In this document: positions 6,989-15,478 of the stretch, one piece after another
Layout of the letters: each line of letters opens with the position of its first letter
Numbering within the stretch: the first letter of the stretch is position 1
NCBI GenBank assembly: GCA_905214955.1
Contig: CAJMON010000002.1
Span: 27,281-91,280, forward strand
Direction: 5' to 3'
Source: an uncultured bacterium
GTDB taxonomy: Bacteria; Bacillota; Clostridia; Lachnospirales; Lachnospiraceae
Length of the DNA stretch: 64,000 nt
Notes under the pieces: model-generated
What the model was told of the DNA's origin: nothing
Databases searched by the model: none
Seen by the model: the letters and a program-made list of their open reading frames with translations, nothing else
Position numbers and translations under genes: made by a program

Positions 6989-8287
6989 TTATTCTGTAAA
7001 ACAGAGAAAATCTCCGCAGGCCCGTTCCTGTCCGTCCGAAGGATGGTTTAAGACGCGTCCCCGGTATACGAGAACAGACGAACCGCCTCCGTCCAAGTTG
7101 TAGGCAAAACGGCATCCAAAGCTTTTAAAAATGGCATTCATCTCCCGCTGGTTTAATCCACGGGAGCCGCCGCTTCCACGCCCATCAGCAACCAAAAGGA
7201 CATACTCTCCTTTTTTTACCATTCCCACAGCTGTTCTTGGATCTTTATAAGCTGTCAGAGAAAAGTTTTCATAGTCCACCGGCATGGATTTTCCATTTTT
7301 GATCAGAACCGGCCCAAAATTGAAAGTTGCCGTTACCCCCTGTTTTATCAGGGCACTGGCAGTCAGACCCTGGGGCGGATTGTACAGGGTGCCGTCCCGT
7401 TTGATGGCTAGAAGGGAATAACTGGTTCCAAGCGCCTTGTTGTAAATTCGTCCGTCCTTGATCATCACCGCATCAAATCCCGGCATTCCACTGGAATAGG
7501 AAAATGCACTTCCGTTGATCCCAACAATGGCTCCGATGCGGGAGACTGCATGGGAAGTCAGTTCCCTGGCTCCGCCATAGGTTCCATAGGACAGCGGTGT
7601 CTTTATCTGAGAAGGATCTTTGATCTTTACATGGGCCGTCCAGTAGACCGTTCCGTATTTTTCCGATTGTTCCAGATTCACCTGCAGCGTGGAAGTCTCA
7701 TACCGGATTTTGGTAGCTGTTGCCAGGCTGTTGGTGTTCATCCGCTCCTTGGTGGACAAACGCCCTTTGCTGTTGACGTAATAATACCAGCTTCCCTTTT
7801 TTAACCAGGAACTGGTTTTTAAATTTCCGGATTTATCAAAATAATACTGTTTTTTCTGGATTTTCTGCCAGTGGACAGCCCGGATGCCTTTTTCATTGAC
7901 ATAATAGCGCTGTCCTTTCCAGGTAATCCAGGTGCTGGTCTTTTTCTTTCCACTTTTGGTGTAATAGTACCAGTTTTTTCCAATTTTGACCCAGCCGCCC
8001 CGAAAATTGGGGATGTATTTTCCATCTTCCCCCACGAACCAGCGTTTTCCTTTGGAAGTGATCCACTGATTTGTGGCCCTGGCACCGGTTTTGGTTACAT
8101 AATAGTCTCCCACCCACCGGTTCTTTGCCTTTTTCCCGTTTTTCAGGTAATAGTAGTAGGTATTTCCGCTGCGCACCCATCCCCGTTTGGCTGCCTGTGC
8201 CTCACCGGATGGAACAACGGAACATGCCAGAACCAGAAGAACAAGCAGGAGGTTTTTTTGCAGCCGTTTTTTTGCAGATTCACTCAT
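6989..8287 (-). CDS. Secreted cell-wall-binding phosphodiester glycosidase (NAGPA/DUF2233 domain)
   Basis: A 432-residue exported protein. A signal peptide (KNLLLVLLVLACSVVPSGEAQAA) is followed by about five choline/cell-wall-binding-type repeats rich in WY (GNTYYYYLKNGKKAKNRWVG and similar, residues about 35-185). A C-terminal domain (about 195-432) carries NAGPA-type motifs: VGINGSAFSYSSGMPG, FGPVLIKNGK, LLVADGRGSGGSRGLNQ and AYNLDGGGSSVLVYRG. This family cleaves sugar-phosphodiester links, so a wall glycopolymer is a reasonable substrate guess. Its ATG is one base from the hisIE stop codon and there is no intervening promoter, so it is the distal gene of the his operon. The ribosome site is weak. 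The repeats resemble those of the protein at 62402-63823. Confidence 0.85.
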   Translation of the reverse strand: MSESAKKRLQKNLLLVLLVLACSVVPSGEAQAAKRGWVRSGNTYYYYLKNGKKAKNRWVGDYYVTKTGARATNQWITSKGKRWFVGEDGKYIPNFRGGWVKIGKNWYYYTKSGKKKTSTWITWKGQRYYVNEKGIRAVHWQKIQKKQYYFDKSGNLKTSSWLKKGSWYYYVNSKGRLSTKERMNTNSLATATKIRYETSTLQVNLEQSEKYGTVYWTAHVKIKDPSQIKTPLSYGTYGGARELTSHAVSRIGAIVGINGSAFSYSSGMPGFDAVMIKDGRIYNKALGTSYSLLAIKRDGTLYNPPQGLTASALIKQGVTATFNFGPVLIKNGKSMPVDYENFSLTAYKDPRTAVGMVKKGEYVLLVADGRGSGGSRGLNQREMNAIFKSFGCRFAYNLDGGGSSVLVYRGRVLNHPSDGQERACGDFLCFTE

Positions 8288-8288
8288 A

Positions 8289-9566
8289 TCAGCGGTTTGC
8301 CAGCTCTCTGGTAATGTCTTCCCAGGTTACGCCACGCTCTGCCATGAGCACCATCACATGATAGAGGAAATCGCTGATTTCATACTTGATCTCTTCCGGG
8401 TTTGGATTTTTGGCTGCAATGACAATCTCTGTGGCTTCCTCTCCCACTTTTTTCAGGATCTTGTCGATTCCTTTGTCAAACAAGTAGTTGGTGTAAGAGC
8501 CTTCCTTGGGATGAAGCTTTCGATCTATGATGACATTGTACACGTTCTCAAACACCTTCATGGGATTGGTATCGGCATAGTCCTTTTTCACCATTTCCCG
8601 GTAGAAACAGCTTCTGTTTCCGGTATGACAGGCAGCACCGATCTGGCGCACTTTTGCCAGAATGGTATCGTTGTCACAGTCAATGGACAGACTCTGGACA
8701 TACTGGAAATGTCCGGATGTCTCTCCTTTGATCCACAGCTCCTGACGGCTTCGGCTGTAATAAGTCATCCGTCCGCCCCGGAGGGTTTTTTCATAGGCTT
8801 CCTGATTCATATACGCCACCATCAGCACTTCCAGGGTTTTGTAGTCCTGTACAACTACCGGAATCAGGCCGTCACTGCCTTTTTTCAGATCGTCCCAGGT
8901 ATAGGGACTTTCAAACAGGTTGACGGAAATGCCATGTTTCTTCAACGCATGTTTGCGCTCCATAATGGAATCCGGATCTCTCGTAAATAAAGAAGCGGCC
9001 ACACCGGATACGAACTCATTGGAAAACAGCGGAAGCAGATCATCTTCCCCTGCATGAAACAGCACCGGAAGAACCGGCACTTCCAGAGCACCCGAAGGCG
9101 CACTGCCGTCCAGAGTCAGAATTTCCGAAGCATAGGCGCTGACAAGCTCTCTGTTTTCTGCAAAATCTTCCAGGGTTTCCAGGCATACACCAATTTTTTC
9201 TTTTCCAAAACGCTTGGAAACTTCCTCAGCCATAGCCACATTGGAATTTTTGGAAAAGTTTAAGAAGGCTTTCCGGCATCCGGCATAGAGCAGTTTTTTC
9301 ACATCCTCCACCCTCCGGATGTTTCCGCATCCGAAAATGGGAAAATCTACGGCTCTGGCAATCTCCCGGATCTGATTTAAGGACTCTTCGTGTTCGTCAT
9401 CTCCTTTGGAAAGATCGAACACAATGAGCTCGTCGGCACCACTGTTTTCATACAGCTGGGCCAAAACGGCCGGACGGTTTTCTCCTTCCCAAAGGGCTCC
9501 GTCAAATCCGGATGCCGCCCTGCCGTTCTTTAAAAATAAATACGCACTCACGTTTTTCTTTGTCAT
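8289..9566 (-). CDS. hisIE: HisIE with an N-terminal degenerate HisF-like domain
   Basis: Bifunctional enzyme for steps 2 and 3 of histidine synthesis. From the ATG at 9566 (AAAGGAAG upstream) it has 425 residues, roughly twice a normal HisIE. Residues about 1-215 follow HisF through its length (ADELIVFDLSKG, GCGNIRRVEDVKKLLYAG, KKHGISVNLFES). But position 11 is Phe and position 130 is Glu, where HisF has its two catalytic Asp. Residues about 222-325 are PR-AMP cyclohydrolase with Cys297, Cys313 and Cys320 (SLSIDCDND, GAACHTGNRSC). Residues about 335-425 are the PR-ATP pyrophosphatase (KVGEEATEIVIAAKN). The HisI and HisE activities are expected; the HisF-like part is probably non-catalytic. 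It starts 1 bp after the hisB stop. Confidence 0.92.
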   Translation of the reverse strand: MTKKNVSAYLFLKNGRAASGFDGALWEGENRPAVLAQLYENSGADELIVFDLSKGDDEHEESLNQIREIARAVDFPIFGCGNIRRVEDVKKLLYAGCRKAFLNFSKNSNVAMAEEVSKRFGKEKIGVCLETLEDFAENRELVSAYASEILTLDGSAPSGALEVPVLPVLFHAGEDDLLPLFSNEFVSGVAASLFTRDPDSIMERKHALKKHGISVNLFESPYTWDDLKKGSDGLIPVVVQDYKTLEVLMVAYMNQEAYEKTLRGGRMTYYSRSRQELWIKGETSGHFQYVQSLSIDCDNDTILAKVRQIGAACHTGNRSCFYREMVKKDYADTNPMKVFENVYNVIIDRKLHPKEGSYTNYLFDKGIDKILKKVGEEATEIVIAAKNPNPEEIKYEISDFLYHVMVLMAERGVTWEDITRELANR

Positions 9567-9567
9567 T

Positions 9568-10155
9568 TTACAAACTTCCTTTCGTGGAAAGTACCTGATC
9601 CGTGCGGGGTTCTGCGGAAACGGCCATATCCAGGGCTTTCGCAAAAGACTTAAACATGGCTTCCATCATGTGATGGTTGTTCCCTGGAGTCAGGGTTTTG
9701 ATGTGCAGGTTCATGCCTGCTGCATAGGAAATGGCATAGAAAAATTCTTTTACCATCTCGGTATCCATATCACCGCACCGGGACACGGTAAACGGGCTTT
9801 CATAGGAAAGATAGGGTCTTCCGCACAGGTCCACCGCGCAGATTACCAGGCATTCATCCATGGGAAGAATGCAGCTTCCATAACGACGGATGCCCTTTTT
9901 CTCTCCCACGGCTTCTTTGATGGCAATTCCAAGGACAATACCGGTATCCTCGATGGTGTGGTGGGTGTCCACCTGAAGATCGCCTTTTACCTGGATATTC
10001 AGGTCAAAAAAGCCATGTCTGGAAAAACCTTCCAGCATGTGATTAAAAAAGCCAATGCCGGTATCTACCTGATAACTGCCTTTTCCATCCAGATTTAATG
10101 AAAGGGCAATCTGTGTCTCTTTGGTATTTCGGGTAATGGATGCTGTCCGTTCCAT
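9568..10155 (-). CDS. hisB: Imidazoleglycerol-phosphate dehydratase
   Basis: Mn-dependent dehydration of IGP to imidazole-acetol phosphate, step 6 of histidine synthesis. Monofunctional (195 residues), without the HAD phosphatase domain found in enterobacterial HisB. Metal-binding signatures are visible: GFFNHMLEGFSRHG, DTHHTIEDTGIVLG, MDECL and PGNNHHMMEAMFKSFA. The ATG at 10155 is chosen for its AGGAGG site and fits the family start (MERTASITRNTKETQ); the reading frame is open upstream to 10188 inside hisD. It sits 19 bp after the hisD stop. Histidinol-phosphate phosphatase, HisC, HisH, HisA and HisF are not in this window. Confidence 0.96.
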   Translation of the reverse strand: MERTASITRNTKETQIALSLNLDGKGSYQVDTGIGFFNHMLEGFSRHGFFDLNIQVKGDLQVDTHHTIEDTGIVLGIAIKEAVGEKKGIRRYGSCILPMDECLVICAVDLCGRPYLSYESPFTVSRCGDMDTEMVKEFFYAISYAAGMNLHIKTLTPGNNHHMMEAMFKSFAKALDMAVSAEPRTDQVLSTKGSL

Positions 10156-10174
10156 CCTGCTTCCTCCTGTATCA

Positions 10175-11470
10175 TCAGTCTTTTTCAAAACGTACCTGAA
10201 TGGAATTTGCGTGGGCAGTCAGCTGCTCTGCCTTTGCAAACCGGATAATATCCTCATGAACTTCCTCCAGGGCCTCTCTGGAATAATAGACAATGCTGGA
10301 TTTCTTTACAAAATCATCCACACTTAAAGGAGAGAAGAACTTGGCAGTGCCGTTGGTGGGCAGGATATGGTTGGGGCCTGCAAAATAATCGCCTAAAGGT
10401 TCGCTGCTGTATTCTCCGATAAAAATAGCTCCCGCATTGCGGATTTTGGTCATCACCTGGAAGGGATCACGGGTGACAATCTCCAGATGCTCGGATGCGA
10501 TTTCATTGGCTGCCTCAATGGCTTCCTCCAGATTTTCAGCAATCAGGATATGTCCATAATTATCCAGGGATTTCTGGATAATCTCTTTTCTGGAAAGGGT
10601 CTTTAAAAATTCATCAATTTCAGAGGATACTTTTTTTGCAAGTTCTTCGCTTGTAGTCACTAAAATGGCGCTTGCCAGCTCATCGTGCTCTGCCTGGGAA
10701 AGCAGGTCTGCTGCCACATATCTGGGATTGGCGGTCTCATCTGCCAGTACCAGAATTTCGCTGGGGCCTGCAATGGAGTCAATGCTGACATGGCCGTACA
10801 CGGCTTTTTTTGCCAGTGCTACGTAAATGTTTCCAGGTCCTACGATCTTGTCTACTTTCGGGATGCTTTCGGTGCCAAATGCCAGTGCCGCAATGGCCTG
10901 GGCGCCGCCTGCCTTGTAAATCTCATCGGCACCTGCTTCTTTGGCTGCCACTAAGGTAGCAGGATTGATTTCTCCGGCTGCATTACAGGGAGTAGTCATG
11001 ACAATTTTCTCCACACCTGCCACTTTTGCAGGAACAATGTTCATCAAAACGGAAGAGGGATACGCAGCCTTTCCACCAGGTACATACACACCTACTGCCC
11101 GCAGAGGAGTGACTTTCTGTCCCAGAAGGGTGCCTTTGGGAGTGCTGTCAAACCAGCTGTAGCGTTTCTGCTTTTCGTGGTAGCTGCGGATATTCACCAG
11201 GGCTTTGCGGATCACATCCACCAGGCCTGGATCTACTTTTGTGTAAGCTTCCTGAATTTCTTCTTCGGTGACCCGGACATTTTCCGGTCCGATATCTGCC
11301 TTGTCAAAGGCTTTGGTATAGGAAAACAGAGCTTCGTCTCCTTTTTCACGGATATTTGCAATGATTTCAGAAACCCGGCTTTCATACTGGGGATATTGGT
11401 TGGGACTTCTCTTTAACAGATCCTCCAACAGCCGGGAACGGCTTTCTTCTGTAAGTTTTACCATACGCAT
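10175..11470 (-). CDS. hisD: Histidinol dehydrogenase
   Basis: Zn-dependent NAD enzyme that oxidises L-histidinol to L-histidine in two steps, the last reactions of the pathway. At 431 residues it is full length. Seen: VGVYVPGGKAAYPSSVLMN, KIVGPGNIYVALAKK, IDSIAGPSEILVLAD, the zinc-ligand regions LSQAEHDELA and GDYFAGPNH, the catalytic Glu-His in ASEHLEIV, and the C-terminal TAHANSI. AAAGGAGG lies before the ATG, overlapping the end of hisG. The gene lies 2 bp after hisG. Confidence 0.98.
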   Translation of the reverse strand: MRMVKLTEESRSRLLEDLLKRSPNQYPQYESRVSEIIANIREKGDEALFSYTKAFDKADIGPENVRVTEEEIQEAYTKVDPGLVDVIRKALVNIRSYHEKQKRYSWFDSTPKGTLLGQKVTPLRAVGVYVPGGKAAYPSSVLMNIVPAKVAGVEKIVMTTPCNAAGEINPATLVAAKEAGADEIYKAGGAQAIAALAFGTESIPKVDKIVGPGNIYVALAKKAVYGHVSIDSIAGPSEILVLADETANPRYVAADLLSQAEHDELASAILVTTSEELAKKVSSEIDEFLKTLSRKEIIQKSLDNYGHILIAENLEEAIEAANEIASEHLEIVTRDPFQVMTKIRNAGAIFIGEYSSEPLGDYFAGPNHILPTNGTAKFFSPLSVDDFVKKSSIVYYSREALEEVHEDIIRFAKAEQLTAHANSIQVRFEKD

Positions 11471-11472
11471 GA

Positions 11473-12123
11473 TTACATGCCTCCTTTGTGTATCTGCGCC
11501 CGCAGGTCTTTTAACAGCTGGGTGATGCGCTCATTTTCCATTCTCATGCTCACCTGATTGACTACCACTCTGGCAGACAGTGGGCAGACTTCTTCTAACA
11601 CTTCCAGGCCATTTTCCCGCAGGGTGGTTCCGGTCTCAACGATATCTACAATCACTTCGGAAAGCCCTACAATAGGGGCCAGCTCAATGGAGCCGTTCAG
11701 CTTGATGATTTCCACGGTCTGATGTTTTTTGTTGTAAAAATAATCTTTGGCAATGTGAGGATATTTAGTGGCTACCCGGATCAGCTCCTGGGATTTTAGC
11801 AGTTCTTTGGCAGAAGATGGTCCGCACACACACATCCGGCATTTTCCAAATCCTAAATCCATCACCTCGTACAGGCTGCGCTGCTCCTCTAAGATGGTAT
11901 CCTCTCCTACGATTCCAATGTCTGCTGCACCGTATTCTACGTAGGTGGGAACATCCGGTCCTTTAGAAAGGAAAAATTTTAATTTCAAATCTTCATTGAC
12001 AAAAATCAGTTTTCGGGAGGAAGGATCTTTCATTTCCTCACAGGTGATCCCTACTTTTTCAAACAGTTCCAGGGTCTGTTTTGCCAGACGGCCCTTTGCC
12101 AGGGCAAATGTCAGATATCTCAT
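11473..12123 (-). CDS. hisG: ATP phosphoribosyltransferase, short catalytic subunit
   Basis: Catalyses the first, committed step of histidine synthesis: ATP plus PRPP to PR-ATP. With 216 residues it is the short form (HisGS), which lacks the C-terminal regulatory domain and needs HisZ for activity and histidine feedback. Seen: FALAKGRLAKQTLELFEKVG, the PRPP-binding region GLSEVIVDIVETGTTLRENG, and EYGAADIGIVGED. Its ATG overlaps the stop of hisZ (ATGA), in keeping with a 1:1 complex. Confidence 0.97.
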   Translation of the reverse strand: MRYLTFALAKGRLAKQTLELFEKVGITCEEMKDPSSRKLIFVNEDLKLKFFLSKGPDVPTYVEYGAADIGIVGEDTILEEQRSLYEVMDLGFGKCRMCVCGPSSAKELLKSQELIRVATKYPHIAKDYFYNKKHQTVEIIKLNGSIELAPIVGLSEVIVDIVETGTTLRENGLEVLEEVCPLSARVVVNQVSMRMENERITQLLKDLRAQIHKGGM

Positions 12124-13235
12124 ACGTCTTGTTCCTCCAGAATCACTTTTTTACCGGCTTTTCGTAAGCTCTGTGCTTTTTGGATGGCATCTGCCTGCTC
12201 ATCCGGGGTGTAAGAAAGAACAACCGGGCTTGGGTCTGTCTCTACGGCAATCTTCTGTCTTGTCAGGGCATTTAACAGCTGGTCAGACATGACCACAAAT
12301 CCCACAGAGGGTGCTTCTTTTCCAAAGTGGCCAAGAAGGTGGTCGTAGCGTCCGCCTTTGATAATGGCTTCACCGGTACCGAAAGTGTATCCACGGAAAA
12401 TGATACCCGTGTAATACATATATCGGCTGAGCATTCCAAGGTCAAAGGAAACGTATTTTTCAAAACCGTATAATTTCAGAATTCTGGAAATTTCCTGAAG
12501 GCGGGACACAGCTGCCAGGGCTTTTGGATTGTCCGTCATGCCGGAGGCTTCCGTAAGGACAGCTTCAGCGCCAAACAGCTGAGGCAGCCGGATAAACAGC
12601 TCTTTTAAGGAAGCGGAAAGTTTCTGGCCAGCTAAAAGTTCTTCTACACCGAAATGATTCTTGTTGGAAATCAGGTTGCGAAGCTTGGATTCTGTCTCTT
12701 CATTCAGTCCTGCTTCTTCGCACAGGCTCTGGAAAAAATCGGCGTGACCAAGGCTGATCTGAAATTCGGTAAGACCGGCAGACAATAAGGTATCAATGGC
12801 CAGAGCCACAATTTCTCCGTCTGCAGACACCCGGCTGTCGCCGATAAATTCTGCACCGATCTGGGTAGTCTCTTTTAAACGGCCCTGATAGCTGGAATTG
12901 TTGATAAAGGTGTTTCCCATATAACAGAGCCGGACGGGAAGTGCTTCCTCCGGATAATATTTGGAAGCTGCTCTTGCAATGGAAGGGGTGATATCCGGTC
13001 TAAGTACCAGGGTATTTCCTTCCCGATCAAAAAATTTATACAGATCCGTGGAAGGAACCGTTCCCACTTCTCTTCCAAAAACATCAAAATATTCAAAGGT
13101 GGGCGTTTCAATATCCCGGTATCCATAAGAACGCAGGGTTTCCTGCAGATGTCTTTGGAGGGTTAATTTCCGCTCACATTCTTCATTGTAAATATCCCGC
13201 ACACCTTCCGGTGTGTGGAGCAGACGCTGTTTCAT
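12120..13235 (-). CDS. hisZ: ATP phosphoribosyltransferase regulatory subunit, HisRS-like
   Basis: Histidyl-tRNA-synthetase paralogue that activates and feedback-regulates short HisG. 371 residues. Class II synthetase-like motifs are visible (TPEGVRDIYNEECERK, LRPDITPSIARAA, GGRYDHLLGHFGKEAPSVGF). The anticodon-binding domain is reduced, and the gene is directly fused by a 4-bp overlap to hisG. These two facts argue against a true HisS. First gene of the operon, driven by the consensus promoter at 13318-13346. The leader contains a 6-bp inverted repeat that may be an operator. Confidence 0.94.
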   Translation of the reverse strand: MKQRLLHTPEGVRDIYNEECERKLTLQRHLQETLRSYGYRDIETPTFEYFDVFGREVGTVPSTDLYKFFDREGNTLVLRPDITPSIARAASKYYPEEALPVRLCYMGNTFINNSSYQGRLKETTQIGAEFIGDSRVSADGEIVALAIDTLLSAGLTEFQISLGHADFFQSLCEEAGLNEETESKLRNLISNKNHFGVEELLAGQKLSASLKELFIRLPQLFGAEAVLTEASGMTDNPKALAAVSRLQEISRILKLYGFEKYVSFDLGMLSRYMYYTGIIFRGYTFGTGEAIIKGGRYDHLLGHFGKEAPSVGFVVMSDQLLNALTRQKIAVETDPSPVVLSYTPDEQADAIQKAQSLRKAGKKVILEEQDV

Positions 13236-13281
13236 ACGATTCTCCTTTAGTTCGAAAGATTAGACACTTTAACGATTCACA

Positions 13282-13299
13282 GTGCTATCATACTAGCAC
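13282..13299 (-). promoter_or_regulatory. Inverted repeat in the his leader, candidate operator
   Basis: GTGCTA (13282-13287) and TAGCAC (13294-13299) form a perfect 6-bp dyad. It lies roughly 10-30 nt downstream of the expected transcription start and about 45 bp before hisZ. No T-box or histidine-codon leader peptide was recognised. The regulator is unknown. Confidence 0.4.
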
Positions 13300-13317
13300 A
13301 TTGAATTACTAACGGTT

Positions 13318-13346
13318 ATTATACGAAAAACAACCATTCTTGTCAA
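13318..13346 (-). promoter_or_regulatory. sigma-A promoter of the his operon
   Basis: A perfect match on the minus strand: TTGACA (13341-13346), 17 bp, TATAAT (13318-13323). The -35 hexamer overlaps the recU stop codon. Confidence 0.88.
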
Positions 13347-13876
13347 TCCCTGGAGTTCAAATCTTTTTGCAGAGCCTCCAGATAGGGAACCAGGACACCG
13401 CCATGCATGGGAATGACATAGGAAAGATCCAGCTCCTCGTGGCGGAAACTTTTTCTTCCTCCGTTCTGGGCCCGCTCCCAGAAACGAAGCAGATCTTTCA
13501 AAGGAAGGTAGACCAGTTCATTTCTGGCCGTATAAAACAGGATGAAAAAGGCGATTCCTCCCTGCTTTTCAAAAGCTTCCATAAAAGCCACCTGATGAGG
13601 ATGGACATTGGCCAGGGTAAAAGTATCCACTGCGCATTCTTTGGCATCAAAGCATACCGGGATTCCCTGAACCGCACCGATATAGTCTACCGTACTCTTC
13701 TGCTCAAAATAGGCAAGGGTAATGTGCCGGTGTTCCTTGTCGATGCGGATGGGGGTAATGGGGGTTGGAATTTTCTGAATCAAAGCAAGGCCCTTCTCCA
13801 GGTACTGCTCGTTGGTGCGGTTGATGAGTTCTTCTAAGGTTGAACCTCTTAAGCCTCTGGAGTTCCAGGTTGCCAT
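13343..13876 (-). CDS. recU: Holliday junction resolvase RecU
   Basis: Firmicutes endonuclease that cuts Holliday junctions made by RuvAB and RecG, both of which are also encoded in this window. 177 residues. Seen: the family start STLEELINRTNEQYLEKGLA with catalytic Glu, IQKIPTPITPI, STVDYIGAVQGIPVCFDAKE with the metal-binding Asp and the D-x-K, and a C-terminal FFILFYTA region. It overlaps the 3' end of the RluA-type gene by 28 bp; AAAGGAA precedes the ATG. Unlike the Bacillus recU-ponA pair, it sits at the end of an RNA-modification operon. Confidence 0.93.
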   Translation of the reverse strand: MATWNSRGLRGSTLEELINRTNEQYLEKGLALIQKIPTPITPIRIDKEHRHITLAYFEQKSTVDYIGAVQGIPVCFDAKECAVDTFTLANVHPHQVAFMEAFEKQGGIAFFILFYTARNELVYLPLKDLLRFWERAQNGGRKSFRHEELDLSYVIPMHGGVLVPYLEALQKDLNSRD

Positions 13877-14844
13877 AAGCGGATTCCTTTCTCTTCTGCA
13901 ATTTTCCGAAAAAGCTCCGGTTCCAGTGCGTAAAACACCTTTCCATTTAAGTAGGAAAAGCCGTTTTTGGTGTCCGGCATTTCCAGACGGAAAGAATGAA
14001 GAAGCTGATATTTTAACCCAAAGGCTTTTTCATACTCCCGGTTGATGGATGCTTTTCCATATTTGGGATCTCCGATAATAGGATGTCCGATGGATGCCAA
14101 GTGGGCGCGGATCTGGTGGGAACGCCCTGTAATCAGGCAGATTTCCAGAAGGGTTGCGTCATCGCAGGAAGAAACCGGGATAAGAAGAGTCTCAATGGGC
14201 TGGGACTCTTCTGAAATCGCTTTTTTTGAAATCTGGACCTGATTGGTCCTTGGATTTTTGGTAAGCCACCCTTTTAGGTGGGAAGCTTCTTGAATACGCC
14301 CCGCTGCCAGACAGTGATAATATTTATGGACGGTCCGGTCATGGAAGACCTGGCTTAAATACTGGGCACCTTTTAAGGTCTTTGCGGCAGCCACCATGCC
14401 GCTGGTGTTCCGGTCTAAGCGGTTGCACACGGTAGGCCGGAACAGACGCATACTTTCTTCTGTCACAGCCCCGGTATCCAATAAATAGGACTGCACCTGC
14501 TCTACCAGCGAAACGTCCGAGGGTTTTGCCCTCTGGGAGAGGAGGCCGCAGGGCTTGTTGATAAGAAGTATGTGTTCATCTTCATAAAGGATAGAAAGGT
14601 TCTGTTTGACATGGGAAATCTGTACCTGGGAAAATTTCTCCAATGTTTCGTCGGAGAAAAACAGGCGGACACAGTCTCCCTTTTCCAGTTTTTCATTTCC
14701 TTCTGCTTTCTTTCCATTTAAGGTAATGTTCTTTTTCCGCAGCATTTTGTAGACAAAACTTTTGGGTGCTTTGTTTAAATATTTTGCCAGAAATTTGTCG
14801 AAACGCTGTCCGGCATCCTGGGATTGTACGGTAAGTTCTTTCAT
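13849..14844 (-). CDS. RluA/RluC-family 23S rRNA pseudouridine synthase
   Basis: Isomerises uridine to pseudouridine in RNA, probably 23S rRNA. 331 residues. An N-terminal S4 RNA-binding domain (residues about 12-60, SFVYKMLRKKNITLNGKKA) precedes the catalytic domain with NRLDRNTSGMVAAAK; its Asp is the catalytic residue, and the canonical HRLD is NRLD here. Later motifs are TGRSHQIRAHLASIGHPIIG and GDPKYG. Member of the operon running from rsmF to recU. The exact target uridines cannot be told from sequence. Confidence 0.9.
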   Translation of the reverse strand: MKELTVQSQDAGQRFDKFLAKYLNKAPKSFVYKMLRKKNITLNGKKAEGNEKLEKGDCVRLFFSDETLEKFSQVQISHVKQNLSILYEDEHILLINKPCGLLSQRAKPSDVSLVEQVQSYLLDTGAVTEESMRLFRPTVCNRLDRNTSGMVAAAKTLKGAQYLSQVFHDRTVHKYYHCLAAGRIQEASHLKGWLTKNPRTNQVQISKKAISEESQPIETLLIPVSSCDDATLLEICLITGRSHQIRAHLASIGHPIIGDPKYGKASINREYEKAFGLKYQLLHSFRLEMPDTKNGFSYLNGKVFYALEPELFRKIAEEKGIRLWQPGTPEA

Positions 14845-14856
14845 CGATTTTCCCCT

Positions 14857-15456
14857 TTATAATGCCACATTCAGCAGAGTGAGCTTTACGTCATGATTCC
14901 GCTCTTCCAAGGTCTGAAACTTTGGATCTTTTGGATCTCTGTGGACTTCCAAAGACTGGACTCTGTCCAAAAACGGTTTCAGGTCTTTGAAAATCTTGAC
15001 TTCCCGGCTGCGGCTGTTCTTTTTTAGGATTTCCTTTAAGTGTTTTTCAAGAAATGGGGCATCTGCTTTTTCGGAAGATGCGTATCCCACTACATGGGAG
15101 CCGCTGATGTATAAGCAGTCCACGGGAATGACTTTTTCATAGGTGGTAAAACACAGCTCATAAAACATGGTTCCGCTTTTGGCAGCTTTGCTAGCTTTTT
15201 CGTACACTTCTTCGGAAATAGGTTTCTGCATCAGTATCATAATCATGCCTACCGCACTTTTTCCTGCGGGAAGGCAGCCCATAATGGCCACAAAAGTGAA
15301 CATGTTCAGTCTTGTCTTTGTCTGAATCAGGCCGGTAAAATAAATCAGCAGAGTGATGGCAAATAAGCAGCAGGTAATGAGAATCCGTTTTTTCTTCTGA
15401 CTTCGGATATAGCCGAAATCTCCTTTTTCAATTTTTACTTTTTTTGACAATTTCAT
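14857..15456 (-). CDS. Uncharacterised two-helix membrane protein
   Basis: I do not recognise a named family. From the ATG at 15456 (AGAGG upstream) it has 199 residues. The N-terminus is short and basic and contains KVKIEKGDFGYIRSQKK. Two hydrophobic segments follow at about 27-45 (ILITCCLFAITLLIYFTGL) and 51-75 (FVAIMGCLPAGKSAVGMIMIL). A cytoplasmic-looking domain of about 115 residues completes it. No signal peptide or catalytic motif is visible. It sits 22 bp after the SDR gene and 12 bp before the RluA-type gene, so it is co-transcribed with them. Confidence 0.7.
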   Translation of the reverse strand: MKLSKKVKIEKGDFGYIRSQKKKRILITCCLFAITLLIYFTGLIQTKTRLNMFTFVAIMGCLPAGKSAVGMIMILMQKPISEEVYEKASKAAKSGTMFYELCFTTYEKVIPVDCLYISGSHVVGYASSEKADAPFLEKHLKEILKKNSRSREVKIFKDLKPFLDRVQSLEVHRDPKDPKFQTLEERNHDVKLTLLNVAL

Positions 15457-15478
15457 GGGTACCTCTTTTTGTCTTATT

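Noticed and set aside
8187..8990. Long open frame (267 residues) on the plus strand opposite hisIE and the glycosidase gene
   Set aside because: Antisense shadow of two strongly supported genes; no ribosome site and atypical residue composition.
12120..13235. Histidyl-tRNA synthetase (hisS)
   Set aside because: Overlap with short-form hisG and a reduced C-terminal domain point to HisZ.
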